Source: Kiritimatiellia bacterium
GTDB lineage: Bacteria > Verrucomicrobiota > Kiritimatiellia > JAAZAB01
Length of the DNA: 34,362 nucleotides
Direction: 5' to 3'
Assembly: GCA_028718125.1 (NCBI GenBank)
Contig: JAQUMN010000040.1
Span: forward strand, 1-34,362
In this document: positions 9,459 to 17,023 of the stretch, one piece after another
Numbering within the stretch: the first letter of the stretch is position 1
Layout of the letters: every line of letters starts with the position of its first letter
The notes under the pieces: model-generated
Seen by the model: the letters and a program-made list of their open reading frames with translations, nothing else
Database searches by the model: none
What the model was told of the DNA's origin: nothing
Translations under genes and position numbers: made by a program

Positions 9459-9464
9459 CACATT

Positions 9465-9612
9465 GAATTTTCGATTTTCGATTGCAGATTGTCGATTTCT
9501 GACCCGCCTGCGTCCTTTCGATCAGGGCCGGCTTCTGGCGTCTGGCATCCGCCGTCTGTCTTTAGGCTTCCGTCGTCCGTCCTCTGTCGTCCGTCATCTG
9601 TCATCTGTCCCC
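9465..9612. repeat. Low-complexity filler repeat between gatA and gatB
   Basis: The spacer consists of two styles of degenerate repeat: TTCGATTTTCGATTGCAGAT-type sequence (9470-9500) and GTCCGTC/CTGTCATCTGTC-type sequence (9570-9612). Both recur elsewhere in the window: ATTGCAGATTGT (9481-9492) matches the complement of 20249-20260 inside the secretin gene, and CTGTCATCTGTC matches in inverted orientation at 22193-22204. The last codons and stop of gatA lie inside the second repeat style. This suggests a dispersed filler family that inserts at gene ends. Confidence 0.55.
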
Positions 9613-11064
9613 TGGCTTCCGCCGCCGCCAATCGGTGGTCTGTTCATAGGCATAGCCCACCCGCAAGATCGTTTCCTCGCCGAAAGCCGGGCCCACAACC
9701 TGAAGCCCTACCGGCAAACCGTCACTCGTAAAGCCGCAAGGCACTGATAACGCGCAGGTGCCGGCCAGGTTCACCGACGCCGTAAAAATGTCGTTCAAGT
9801 ACATCTGAAGCGGGTCAGCAGTCTTGGCGCCAAGAAGAAAGGCGGCGGTAGGCGCGACCGGCGTCAGGAGCGCATCACAGGTCTGCAAGGCCTGCTCGAA
9901 ATCGGCGCGGATCAGCGCGCGCACTTTCTGGGCGCGGATGTAATAGGCATCGTAATACCCGCTGCTGAGCACGTATGTGCCCAGGATGATGCGGCGCTTG
10001 ACTTCCGTCCCGAACCCGGCGGCGCGGGTGCGCATGTACATGGCAATGGGATCCTTGGCGTCCTTGACCCGGAACCCATAACGTACGCCGTCGAACCGCG
10101 CCAGGTTGGCCGAGGCTTCCGCGCAGGCAATAATATAATAGGTAGCCACGGCGTAAGGCGTCATAGGCAGGCTGACATCCACGATAGTCGCCCCCAGCTG
10201 CTCACAGTGGTGAATGGCCTGCTGGACAATCTGTTCCACTTCCCGATCCATGCCGGCAACAAAATACTCCTTCGGAAGTCCCAACTTCATCCCCGCCATG
10301 CCCTTCCGCAAAGCCGCCGCATAGTCCGGCACCGGAGAGGGGATCGACGTAGAATCCATTTCGTCATGGCCGGCCATGGCCTGGAGCAAGAGGGCAGCAT
10401 CGCGGATATCCTTGGTCAGAGGCCCGATCTGGTCCAGCGACGAAGCGAACGCCGTGAGCCCGTAGCGCGACACGCGGCCGTAGGTTGGCTTGAGCCCGAC
10501 ACAGCCGCAAAAGGACGCCGGCAGGCGCACCGACCCGCCCGTATCGCTGCCCAGCGCGGCCAGAGATTCGTCGGCGGCGACAACGGCCGCGGCCCCCCCG
10601 CTCGAACCGCCGGGCACACGCGCTAAGTCCCAGGGATTATGCGTGATCTTAAACGCCGAATTTTCAGTTGTGGACCCCATGGCAAACTCGTCCATGTTGG
10701 CGCGGCCCACGAACAGGGCGCCCTCGGCACGCAACCGGGCAATGGCCGTGGCATCGTATGGCGAACGATATCCTTCCAGAATGCGGGAAGCACAACGACA
10801 CGGCTGGCCCTGAACATTGAGCAGGTCCTTGACCGCAATCGGCACGCCCAGGAGTTTGCCTTGCCGCCCCTCCTTCCGGCGCGCATCGGCGGCCTCGGCC
10901 TGACTTAGCGCATCGGCTTCATCCACTTCCAGGTAACCCTGAATCTGCGAATCGCGCGCGCGAATCGCGGCCAGGAGCGTTTCGACCAGTTCCCGGGAAC
11001 TGACGTCGCCCCGATCAAGGCGCGCTTTTGCCTCATGCACGGTCAATTCATTCCACGCCGGCAT
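9601..11064 (-). CDS. gatA: Aspartyl/glutamyl-tRNA amidotransferase subunit A (GatA)
   Basis: Glutaminase/amidase subunit of GatCAB. The amidase-signature triad is visible: Lys in VKDLL, the cis-Ser in [11 protein letters not shown] and the nucleophile Ser in [13 protein letters not shown] (residues 82, 157 and 181 counting from the upstream ATG). Length (487-490 residues) is normal. Two ATGs compete: the one at 11073 directly abuts AAGGA, leaving no spacing, whereas the one at 11064 has a 9-base spacing, so I choose 11064. The gene starts a few bases after gatC. The C-terminal tail (RRRKPGDR) and stop codon fall within dispersed repeat sequence, so the tail may be an acquired extension. Confidence 0.95.
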   Translation of the reverse strand: MPAWNELTVHEAKARLDRGDVSSRELVETLLAAIRARDSQIQGYLEVDEADALSQAEAADARRKEGRQGKLLGVPIAVKDLLNVQGQPCRCASRILEGYRSPYDATAIARLRAEGALFVGRANMDEFAMGSTTENSAFKITHNPWDLARVPGGSSGGAAAVVAADESLAALGSDTGGSVRLPASFCGCVGLKPTYGRVSRYGLTAFASSLDQIGPLTKDIRDAALLLQAMAGHDEMDSTSIPSPVPDYAAALRKGMAGMKLGLPKEYFVAGMDREVEQIVQQAIHHCEQLGATIVDVSLPMTPYAVATYYIIACAEASANLARFDGVRYGFRVKDAKDPIAMYMRTRAAGFGTEVKRRIILGTYVLSSGYYDAYYIRAQKVRALIRADFEQALQTCDALLTPVAPTAAFLLGAKTADPLQMYLNDIFTASVNLAGTCALSVPCGFTSDGLPVGLQVVGPAFGEETILRVGYAYEQTTDWRRRKPGDR

Positions 11065-11076
11065 AGCGTTCATTCC

Positions 11077-11379
11077 TTAAATGATCTTCGGAACCAGAAA
11101 TTGTTCGTTATCATGCGCGGGGGCGTTGGCCAGGACAACCTGGCGATCCAGGCCGCTGCGCTCCGCATCCTTCCGTAACACATTCATAATTTGCACGGCA
11201 TGGGCCATGGGCTCGACTGCGGAGACATCCACCTGTTTAAGTTCGTTGACATAGTCCACGATCTGCGTCAATTGCTTCTGAAAGGTTTGCAGCTCGTCAG
11301 CGGTCAATTGAATGCGCGCCAGGTTGGCGACATAGGCAACGTCTATTTTTCCCGCGTCATGCGCCGGCGTTAAATTCAT
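11077..11379 (-). CDS. gatC: Aspartyl/glutamyl-tRNA amidotransferase subunit C (GatC)
   Basis: Small subunit that wraps between GatA and GatB and stabilises the amidotransferase. The 100-residue protein shows the GatC pattern VAYVANLARIQLTADEL, followed by a helix ending QIVDYVNELKQVD and the VEPMAHA loop. An ATG five codons upstream (11394) is in frame, but AAGGAG (11385-11390) lies ideally 5 bases before the ATG at 11379, which decides the start. It is the first of the gat genes, 52 bases after the ceramidase-like gene on the same strand, so all four may share a transcript. Confidence 0.93.
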   Translation of the reverse strand: MNLTPAHDAGKIDVAYVANLARIQLTADELQTFQKQLTQIVDYVNELKQVDVSAVEPMAHAVQIMNVLRKDAERSGLDRQVVLANAPAHDNEQFLVPKII

Positions 11380-11431
11380 ACCATCTCCTTCCATGCAAGC
11401 ATATCAGGAACAGTCGCGGGCCCCTTGCACA

Positions 11432-12892
11432 TCACCACAGCCGCTTGATCAGCCGTAGAGTTTTCTCCACCAGCATCTGGCCGCCCTGCGGGCCGACCGA
11501 ACAATCCAGCGCCGACGCGCCGTAGCCGCCGCCCGCTATGCTTCGCTCTGTCGGCAGGTAGCCGTCCAAGTATCTATCGGCAAACACACATTCATCCGCC
11601 TTATCCGGCCCATAGGGGGTGGCCAACTGGATGACCATAGTCTGGGTGGCCGGACTCCGCTCCTTGATGCGCAGTCCATAATCGAGAAACAACTCGAAGG
11701 GATTCGTGGCAAACGCCATGTCGCCTATCCGCCCTGCATGGACCTCCACCAGGCCATATTTCCGTTTGTCATGATAGCGATCAATGACTGATTTCTGGTA
11801 TTGAATATAGCTGAACCGCGTGGATGCCTGCTTGTCCGTCGTCGGCCGGCCGTCCAGCGAGTGATCCGCCAGCAATTTCCTGTGTGCCCGGACCGCGCTT
11901 TGATATTCCGCCCTGGTGATGACGTTGCGCGGCAGACGCAGCGTGGCGCGGACATGCCGGAACGGCACGTCGGTACGGATGTCCTTGAGGACATCGGCAA
12001 AGGCCGCTTCAACCGCCTGACCAAGCTGCTTGCCGATTTGACTCCGACGATCCTGGCGGAAGTCGGGCACAACGGCTGGCTCCCGCCGCTTTCGCATCAG
12101 CCGCTCGGCCCGCTGGTGCAACAGCGGAGCCGGCGACTGGTCGCCGGCCGCGCCGCAGAGCGGGAGGATAAAGATGTGCTTGCCCAGCCGCTTGCGAATT
12201 TCCGCGCGGGCATCGTGCCAGAAGTCCGCGGAGACATAGTAAGCCGTCTCGCAGACCTGTGACGGGCAAGCAAGGTTGACAACCACGCCCGTCAATGTCC
12301 GGCGCTTATCCCAGGTAAAAAGCAAATCCACGGCGCTGTCTTCGCCGCCTTCCGCCCCGGCAAAATCCGGGCGGTTCACTTTTCCATACATCAAGGACGT
12401 GCCGTCAAGATAAGCAATGCGGCGGTTATGCCCCACGACGGCGCGTCCCAACCCCCAGCCCACGCCGGCCAGCCGGCGGCTGCGCCACGCTTCCGCCACG
12501 GCTTCCGCTGCTCGGCCACAAAAAAAATCGCCATACGCCGCGGGTGTCATCACTTCAGGGCCCAGGCGCGGATACCAGGCATCCGCCAATGCCGGTGCGG
12601 AATGCGTATGGGTGGAGCAAAACACAACCTGGCGCGGATCCAATTCCGGCAGGATTGCCCGCAACTTGCGGCTCACCCTGCGCGTAATTATGCCCGGCAC
12701 CCCTACGCAATCGCAGGATACTATGACCATTCGTTCCCTGCTGTGCGGGGCTTCGACGGCCATAGCCGTCACGGTGACAGGATCGTTCACTTTTTGCGAA
12801 ACGCGGACGTGGAACAACCCGTTCAGGTTCACCGCCCTGTCCGGGGTAACATCCCGCGAGCCCCAGCCAATCTTGACTTGTCCTTGTGGCAT
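11432..12892 (-). CDS. Neutral/alkaline ceramidase-like hydrolase
   Basis: The 486-residue protein matches the N-terminal catalytic domain of neutral ceramidases, zinc amidases that cleave ceramide. Visible are VVFCSTHTHSAP (residues 89-100, with the HxH-type zinc ligands) and CGAAGDQSP (246-254), which fits the GDxSP motif holding the nucleophile serine. There is no signal peptide or membrane segment and no room for the C-terminal Ig-like domain of true ceramidases. Cytosolic ceramidase-like proteins of this length are frequent in PVC and Bacteroidetes genomes and their substrates are mostly unknown. AAAGG lies 6 bases before the ATG. It leads into gatCAB. The family call is firm; ceramide as substrate is doubtful. 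Confidence 0.8.
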   Translation of the reverse strand: MPQGQVKIGWGSRDVTPDRAVNLNGLFHVRVSQKVNDPVTVTAMAVEAPHSRERMVIVSCDCVGVPGIITRRVSRKLRAILPELDPRQVVFCSTHTHSAPALADAWYPRLGPEVMTPAAYGDFFCGRAAEAVAEAWRSRRLAGVGWGLGRAVVGHNRRIAYLDGTSLMYGKVNRPDFAGAEGGEDSAVDLLFTWDKRRTLTGVVVNLACPSQVCETAYYVSADFWHDARAEIRKRLGKHIFILPLCGAAGDQSPAPLLHQRAERLMRKRREPAVVPDFRQDRRSQIGKQLGQAVEAAFADVLKDIRTDVPFRHVRATLRLPRNVITRAEYQSAVRAHRKLLADHSLDGRPTTDKQASTRFSYIQYQKSVIDRYHDKRKYGLVEVHAGRIGDMAFATNPFELFLDYGLRIKERSPATQTMVIQLATPYGPDKADECVFADRYLDGYLPTERSIAGGGYGASALDCSVGPQGGQMLVEKTLRLIKRLW

Positions 12893-13102
12893 TGAATACC
12901 TTTCGATTTGTCGAAGGCGTTATACGAATACGGATAATGCGCGCAAAGTTTCTGATCAAAGTTCCTTCTCGAACAACGACCACATGATACACGGATGACC
13001 GCCAATGAAAAGCGAAAATGCTCCCCACATCAACACGACTGTGTCATCTATGCCGAAACCAGCGGCGTCGCAGGCGCTCCGCCCTCCAATATCGTGGGAA
13101 AA

Positions 13103-13174
13103 GCGGCATTCATGGAGGGGCGAGGTCCCGCGAGATCGTTCTTGATGCAGCCGTGACCTCGCCTGAATGGCCGC
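13103..13174. repeat. GC-rich palindromic repeat (GGAGGGGCGAGGTC type)
   Basis: The left arm, 13103-13127 (GCGGCATTCATGGAGGGG then CGAGGTC), pairs imperfectly with the right arm, 13155-13174 (GACCTCGCCTGAATGGCCGC). The GGCGAGGTCCCGCGAG wording resembles a dispersed palindrome I associate with Verrucomicrobiota/Kiritimatiellota contigs. It sits in the 365-bp divergent gap between the ceramidase-like gene and panC (12893-13257). The rest of that gap shows no convincing gene; promoters for both neighbours should be here but I cannot place them with confidence. Confidence 0.55.
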
Positions 13175-13257
13175 CATAACGCGCTGAAGAATTATGATGG
13201 CCTGATCGCGCGCCATTCGATATATTTCCCTGGCGCTTAACCAAGGAGCATACGGCC

Positions 13258-14133
13258 ATGAAGACCATCACCGTCCCCGAGGACATGCAGAAAACGGCGC
13301 TCGATCTGCGACGAGCGGGCAAACGCATCGGCCTTGTGCCGACAATGGGATTTCTCCACGAGGGACATTTGTCATTGGTCAAACTGGCGCGCCAACAGGC
13401 CGACGTGGTAGTCTTGAGCATCTTTGTGAACCCGACGCAGTTCGGGCCAAACGAGGATTTCAGCAGGTATCCCCGAAATTTCGAGCGCGATGCCGCATTG
13501 TGCCAAGCCGCCGGCGTCGATATTATTTTCAACCCCGCGCCGGAAGCCATGTATCCGGCAGGCTATTCCGTCTATGTGGAAGAAAACGTCCTTGCCAAGG
13601 GGCTTTGCGGCGCATCGCGCCCCGGCCATTTCCGCGGCGTACTGACGGTGGTAGCCAAACTGTTCAACCTGGTGTTGCCGGACGTGGCCGTATTCGGTCA
13701 AAAGGACGCCCAGCAGGCGCGGCTGATCCAGCAGATGGCGCACAACCTTAATTTTCCCATTGCAATCCTTCTGGCGCCCATTATCCGTGAGAGCAATGGC
13801 CTGGCCATGAGTTCGCGCAACGCGTATCTCGCACCGGCCGAACGCCGGGAGGCCCTCTGCCTCCAGCAGGCGCTAAAGACGGCCCGGCGGCTTTACCGGG
13901 CCGGTGAACGCGACGCCCGCCGGATCATCGCCGCCATGCAGGCCGGCATCGAGCAGATTCCCTCGGCACGCGTGGATTACATCGCCATTGTGGATCACGA
14001 CACGCTCCAGCCGGTGGCACAGCTCGATACGCCGGTCCTCGTGGCCCTGGCCGTATCCATCGGCAAGACCCGTCTGATTGACAATCTGGCATTACCGGAA
14101 GATGGGTTGAGCCATCTGCCGGCAATGAAGTAA
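13258..14133 (+). CDS. panC: Pantothenate synthetase (PanC)
   Basis: Condenses pantoate and beta-alanine with ATP to pantothenate, in the cytosol. The 291-residue protein carries the nucleotidyltransferase motif PTMGFLHEGHLSL (residues 28-40, HxGH), FVNPTQFGPNEDFSRYPR, the VFGQKDAQQ segment, and the KMSKS-like loop GLAMSSRNAYL. AAGGAG lies 9 bases before the ATG. No panB or panD is visible nearby. It is followed after 17 bases by the broken preA-like gene on the same strand, so it probably heads that transcript. Confidence 0.96.
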   Translation: MKTITVPEDMQKTALDLRRAGKRIGLVPTMGFLHEGHLSLVKLARQQADVVVLSIFVNPTQFGPNEDFSRYPRNFERDAALCQAAGVDIIFNPAPEAMYPAGYSVYVEENVLAKGLCGASRPGHFRGVLTVVAKLFNLVLPDVAVFGQKDAQQARLIQQMAHNLNFPIAILLAPIIRESNGLAMSSRNAYLAPAERREALCLQQALKTARRLYRAGERDARRIIAAMQAGIEQIPSARVDYIAIVDHDTLQPVAQLDTPVLVALAVSIGKTRLIDNLALPEDGLSHLPAMK

Positions 14134-14150
14134 AAAAAAGGAAGACACCC

Positions 14151-15406
14151 ATGCGCAAAGCATCCAAACTCCCGGGACCAGACGATCACCGGCTGGCCGT
14201 ATGCGTCAACACCATCACATTTCGCAACCCGTTCATCGTCGCTTCCGGACCGACCGTGAAATGGAAGGAACAACTGGTCCTGGCTGAGGAATCCGGTTGG
14301 GCTGGGGCAAGCCTCAAACTGGCCTTCGATCGGAGCCTTATATCAGCCTCCCGCCCCGGTATCGCTACTTCAAGAAGGAAGCCTATCACGCTTTTACCGC
14401 CGAAAAGCGGCTGACCTTCAAAGACTGCCTGCGCCTCCTGGAAGAAGGCCGGCAGGCGACCCGGCGCCTGGTGTTGTTTGCCAATATCACTTATATCGGC
14501 GACAAACCCGCCTGACCGGCTGGATCGAAATGGCCAAGCAGGCGGAAGCCTCCGGCGCCCATGCCATTGAACTGAATATGTGCTGTCACAACATGTCGTT
14601 CAACGTCGCCATGACGGAATCGGCGCGGACGGAACAGATCGGCGCCAGCATGGGACAGAACGCAACCGCCGTCAGCATGATTGTGGAAGCCGTCAAACAG
14701 GCGGTCAACATACCCGTGTTTGTGAAAATCACACCGGAAGGCGGCCGGATCGCCGATGTGGCCAAGGCTTGTTACGACAAAGGCGCCGACTGCGTGTGCT
14801 CGGTCGCCAACCGGCTGGCCATTGCCGACTTCGATATTGAGCAGATCGACCAGGGCCCCTATCGCCTGCAGGATGAACCGACCTTGGCCTGTTTTTCCGG
14901 ACCCTGGATCAAACCCCTGGCCCTGCGCGACGTGTTCGAAATCCGGCGCAAGGCGGGGCCCCACCCTTTTATCCAGGGCACCGGCGGCATCGCCAGCTAC
15001 CAGGATGCCGTGCAAATGATCATGTGCGGGGCCGACTTGATCGGCGTCTGCACGGAAACGATGCTCAAGGGTTTTGAATTCCTGCCACGCTGGCTCAAGG
15101 GGTTGGGCGACTTCATGGATCGGCACGGATACCGGAATTATCGCGACTTCCGCGACCTGGCCGTCGGCAAAATTACATCGGCCGATAAACTCACTTTACA
15201 TGGCGGCTACGCGGAAGTGGACCTTGAGAAATGCAAAGAATGCGGGCTATGCGCCGCCATCGGCCACTGCAACGCCATTATAATCGTGGACAAGCAATGC
15301 CGCATTGACCGTAAAAAAATGCCTGGCCTGCTCCACGTGCGTGGATGTATGTCCCGCCGGCGCCCTCCGCATGGTGGCGACCGGCATGTTGGAGAAAAAA
15401 TCATGA
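14151..15406 (+). pseudogene. preA: PreA-like dihydropyrimidine dehydrogenase subunit, broken by three single-base indels
   Basis: Intact relatives are FMN/iron-sulfur enzymes that reduce uracil and thymine with NAD(P)H. The family reads continuously only if three frames are joined: FRNPFIVASGPTVKWKEQLV up to LKLAFD; then EPYISLPPRY to FANITYIGDK; then LTGWIEMAKQAEASGAHAIE and onward. The breaks are a missing G near 14331-14335 (CGGAGCC), a missing C at 14507-14511, and an extra A in the A7 run 15313-15319. Removing that A restores the second 4Fe-4S motif, CLACSTCVDVCPAGA, after the first cluster CKECGLC. The repaired product is about 418 residues, close to E. coli PreA. Its TGA overlaps the next ATG (ATGA at 15403-15406). 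The partner PreT is absent. Decay, or a local sequencing error. Confidence 0.85.
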
Positions 15407-16703
15407 AGCGATTGATTAAAAAAGGCGACCCCCAGCGGGCCGGCGAAATCGTCCTCGGCCAGGATGCCTACCTGGACGCGCTCTATGGCTGCTTTCGCCT
15501 GCACAACCCGAAGGGCGATGGCTTTGCTCCGCAGCGCGAGGTCGAACTGCTGGCACGCAGCGGGAAAAAAGTCGGCGTGACGGTTCCCTCCGCCATGAAA
15601 GTCGATCTGCCCGCAGATCGGAAAGTGGTCAACACGGATATGTTCCGCCTGGAAGAAATCGGCCGGCACGGCGATTCGATGCATCTTTTGACTATGCGCG
15701 CGGGCTGAAACCAGACGGCGGCGGACATTCGGCGGATGATCGCGTTGGACAAGCACGGCTCGTTTGTGGCCAAGGTCATAGGCCCCGGATTCGAGATTCC
15801 CGTGGCGACCTCGTCGGTGTTGCCGCTCGGCCGGAACAACACCTGGATCGGCATGATCCTGGTGCACCCCGAAGTGCGCCGGCAGGGCATTGCCAATGCC
15901 ATGATGCAGGCTTGCGTGCGCTACGCGCTGGAACAAGGCAAAGTGATTAACGGGCTCGATGCCACGCCCATGGGCAACACGGTGTATGGCGCCGTGGGCT
16001 ATGTCGATTCCTATCGCATCTGGCGCTCTGTTTACCAACTGGCCGAATTTGCGGGCAAACCGTATGACCGCCAACGCACAAACCCCATGACGGAGGCCGA
16101 CCTGCCGGAAGTCATCCGTTACGACGCCTCGGCGTTCCTGAAGCGCGAGAACATCCTGCGCAAGCTGTTTGAAGACGGCACCGGGGGCTGTTTCGTTTAC
16201 CGCAACGACGCGGGCACCGTTCAGGGCTACTGTTATTCACGTCCCGGCCGCCTCCGCCCGTTTGTGGGTCCCTTCATTGCGGACAACGAAGAGATTGCCC
16301 GCCACCTGTTCACGGCAGTTTCCCTGAAATTACTCGAAGACCCCGCCAACGAAACGGCGTTTCTGGATACGCCCGAGGACAAATTCGCGGACAAGGGCGT
16401 GTATGTGGAGCGCGCGTTCGACCAGGAAAAAAACCCTCCGGCCACCGCCTGAGCGCCACGTTGAAACCCGTACGCGATTTCACGCGCATGTACCAGCTCG
16501 TGCATTACACCGAAGCGGATGTGCTGGTCAACCGTTTCATGCAGGCCGAAGGCCTGCGCCAAGAGTCGCCGCGCGTGGCCGATTTTTCCGCAACCATCAA
16601 CCTGGCCGTCAATAACTACACGGAAACGCGGGCGTTCATGACGCTCGAACGGGAATCCCTTCAGCAGAAATACTGGGGCATTACCGGTCCGGAGAAGGGC
16701 TGA
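15403..16703 (+). pseudogene. GNAT acetyltransferase with extra terminal regions, broken by an in-frame TGA and a frameshift
   Basis: A reading frame begins at the ATG overlapping the preA stop. Residues 1 to about 80 are unrecognised. A GNAT domain follows, HLLTMRAG-stop-NQTAADIRRM, where relatives have AGWNQT, so TGA at 15706-15708 replaces a Trp codon. The acetyl-CoA motif (WIGMILVHPEVRRQGIANAM) and a second acetyltransferase half follow. The family's closing motif, RDFTRMY, is found only in another frame. One missing A in the A7 run 16427-16433 accounts for this and adds a tail ending in ITGPEKG at 16703. Repaired length is about 433 residues. The upper half could in principle restart at an internal ATG. 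The last 70 codons recur at 29.8 kb. Confidence 0.75.
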
Positions 16704-16739
16704 AGCATTCGTTCCTGGTCCCTCGTTTAAGACGTGCCG
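16500..16739. repeat. Left copy of a near-identical 220-bp direct repeat
   Basis: Bases 16500-16719 match 29821-30040 with one difference (16521 T versus 29842 C). After a six-base mismatch both continue with TTTAAGACGTGCCG (16726-16739 and 30047-30060). The repeat holds the last 67 codons and stop of the GNAT-type gene plus its 3' flank. The constant offset of 13,321 bases shows there are no gaps. This copy is attached to its full gene; the right copy is an isolated fragment. Confidence 0.95.
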
Positions 16740-16849
16740 GGATTTTCCCGTCCTGTTGCGCCGTTCGAACACCCCCTGTTTTACCGTTTACAACCCGCGA
16801 TAATACCTGGACTCCGCAAAGCTGGCTCGAACAGGATTATTATTAGCTT

Positions 16850-17017
16850 GCGGGGCGCATTGTCGCCCCTGGCGATCGGATGGTTTTGGGTCAGCGGCGT
16901 GAACACCAGCCCTGCATACACAAAATAGTCCGGCTTCACATCGTACAGCAGCTTGGGCGCCAAGGCGGGGGACATTGCCATGACCAGATCCATCGCCATC
17001 AGCTGGCCATCGCGCAA
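16850..17017 (-). pseudogene. Remnant of a trypsin-like/PDZ serine protease gene
   Basis: The minus-strand frame reads SPALAPKLLYDVKPDYFVYA followed by GLVFTPLTQN. This resembles the C-terminal part of PDZ-containing serine proteases of the DegP-like group found in PVC bacteria. No protease domain, His-Asp-Ser triad or full PDZ domain is present, and downstream of PLTQN the frame loses any family resemblance. It lies immediately after the histidine kinase stop on the same strand, so a protease may once have been the third gene of the two-component operon. The assignment rests on memory of a short motif and is tentative. Confidence 0.4.
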
Positions 17018-17023
17018 TGCTCC

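Noticed and set aside
12956..13216. 86-residue minus-strand frame and a 46-residue plus-strand frame (from 13004) in the ceramidase-panC gap
   Set aside because: Both run through the palindromic repeat (the plus frame ends in its RGEVPRDRS translation), lack ribosome sites, and match no family.
15706..15708. TGA as selenocysteine or genome-wide Trp codon
   Set aside because: Relatives have Trp rather than Cys here, I noticed no SECIS-like hairpin, and several intact genes in the window (for example gatA, gatB, bioD) end in TGA as a normal stop.
15247..16074. 275-residue minus-strand frame opposite the GNAT gene
   Set aside because: The plus strand carries clear acetyl-CoA-binding and acetyltransferase motifs; the minus frame is a shadow left open by codon bias.
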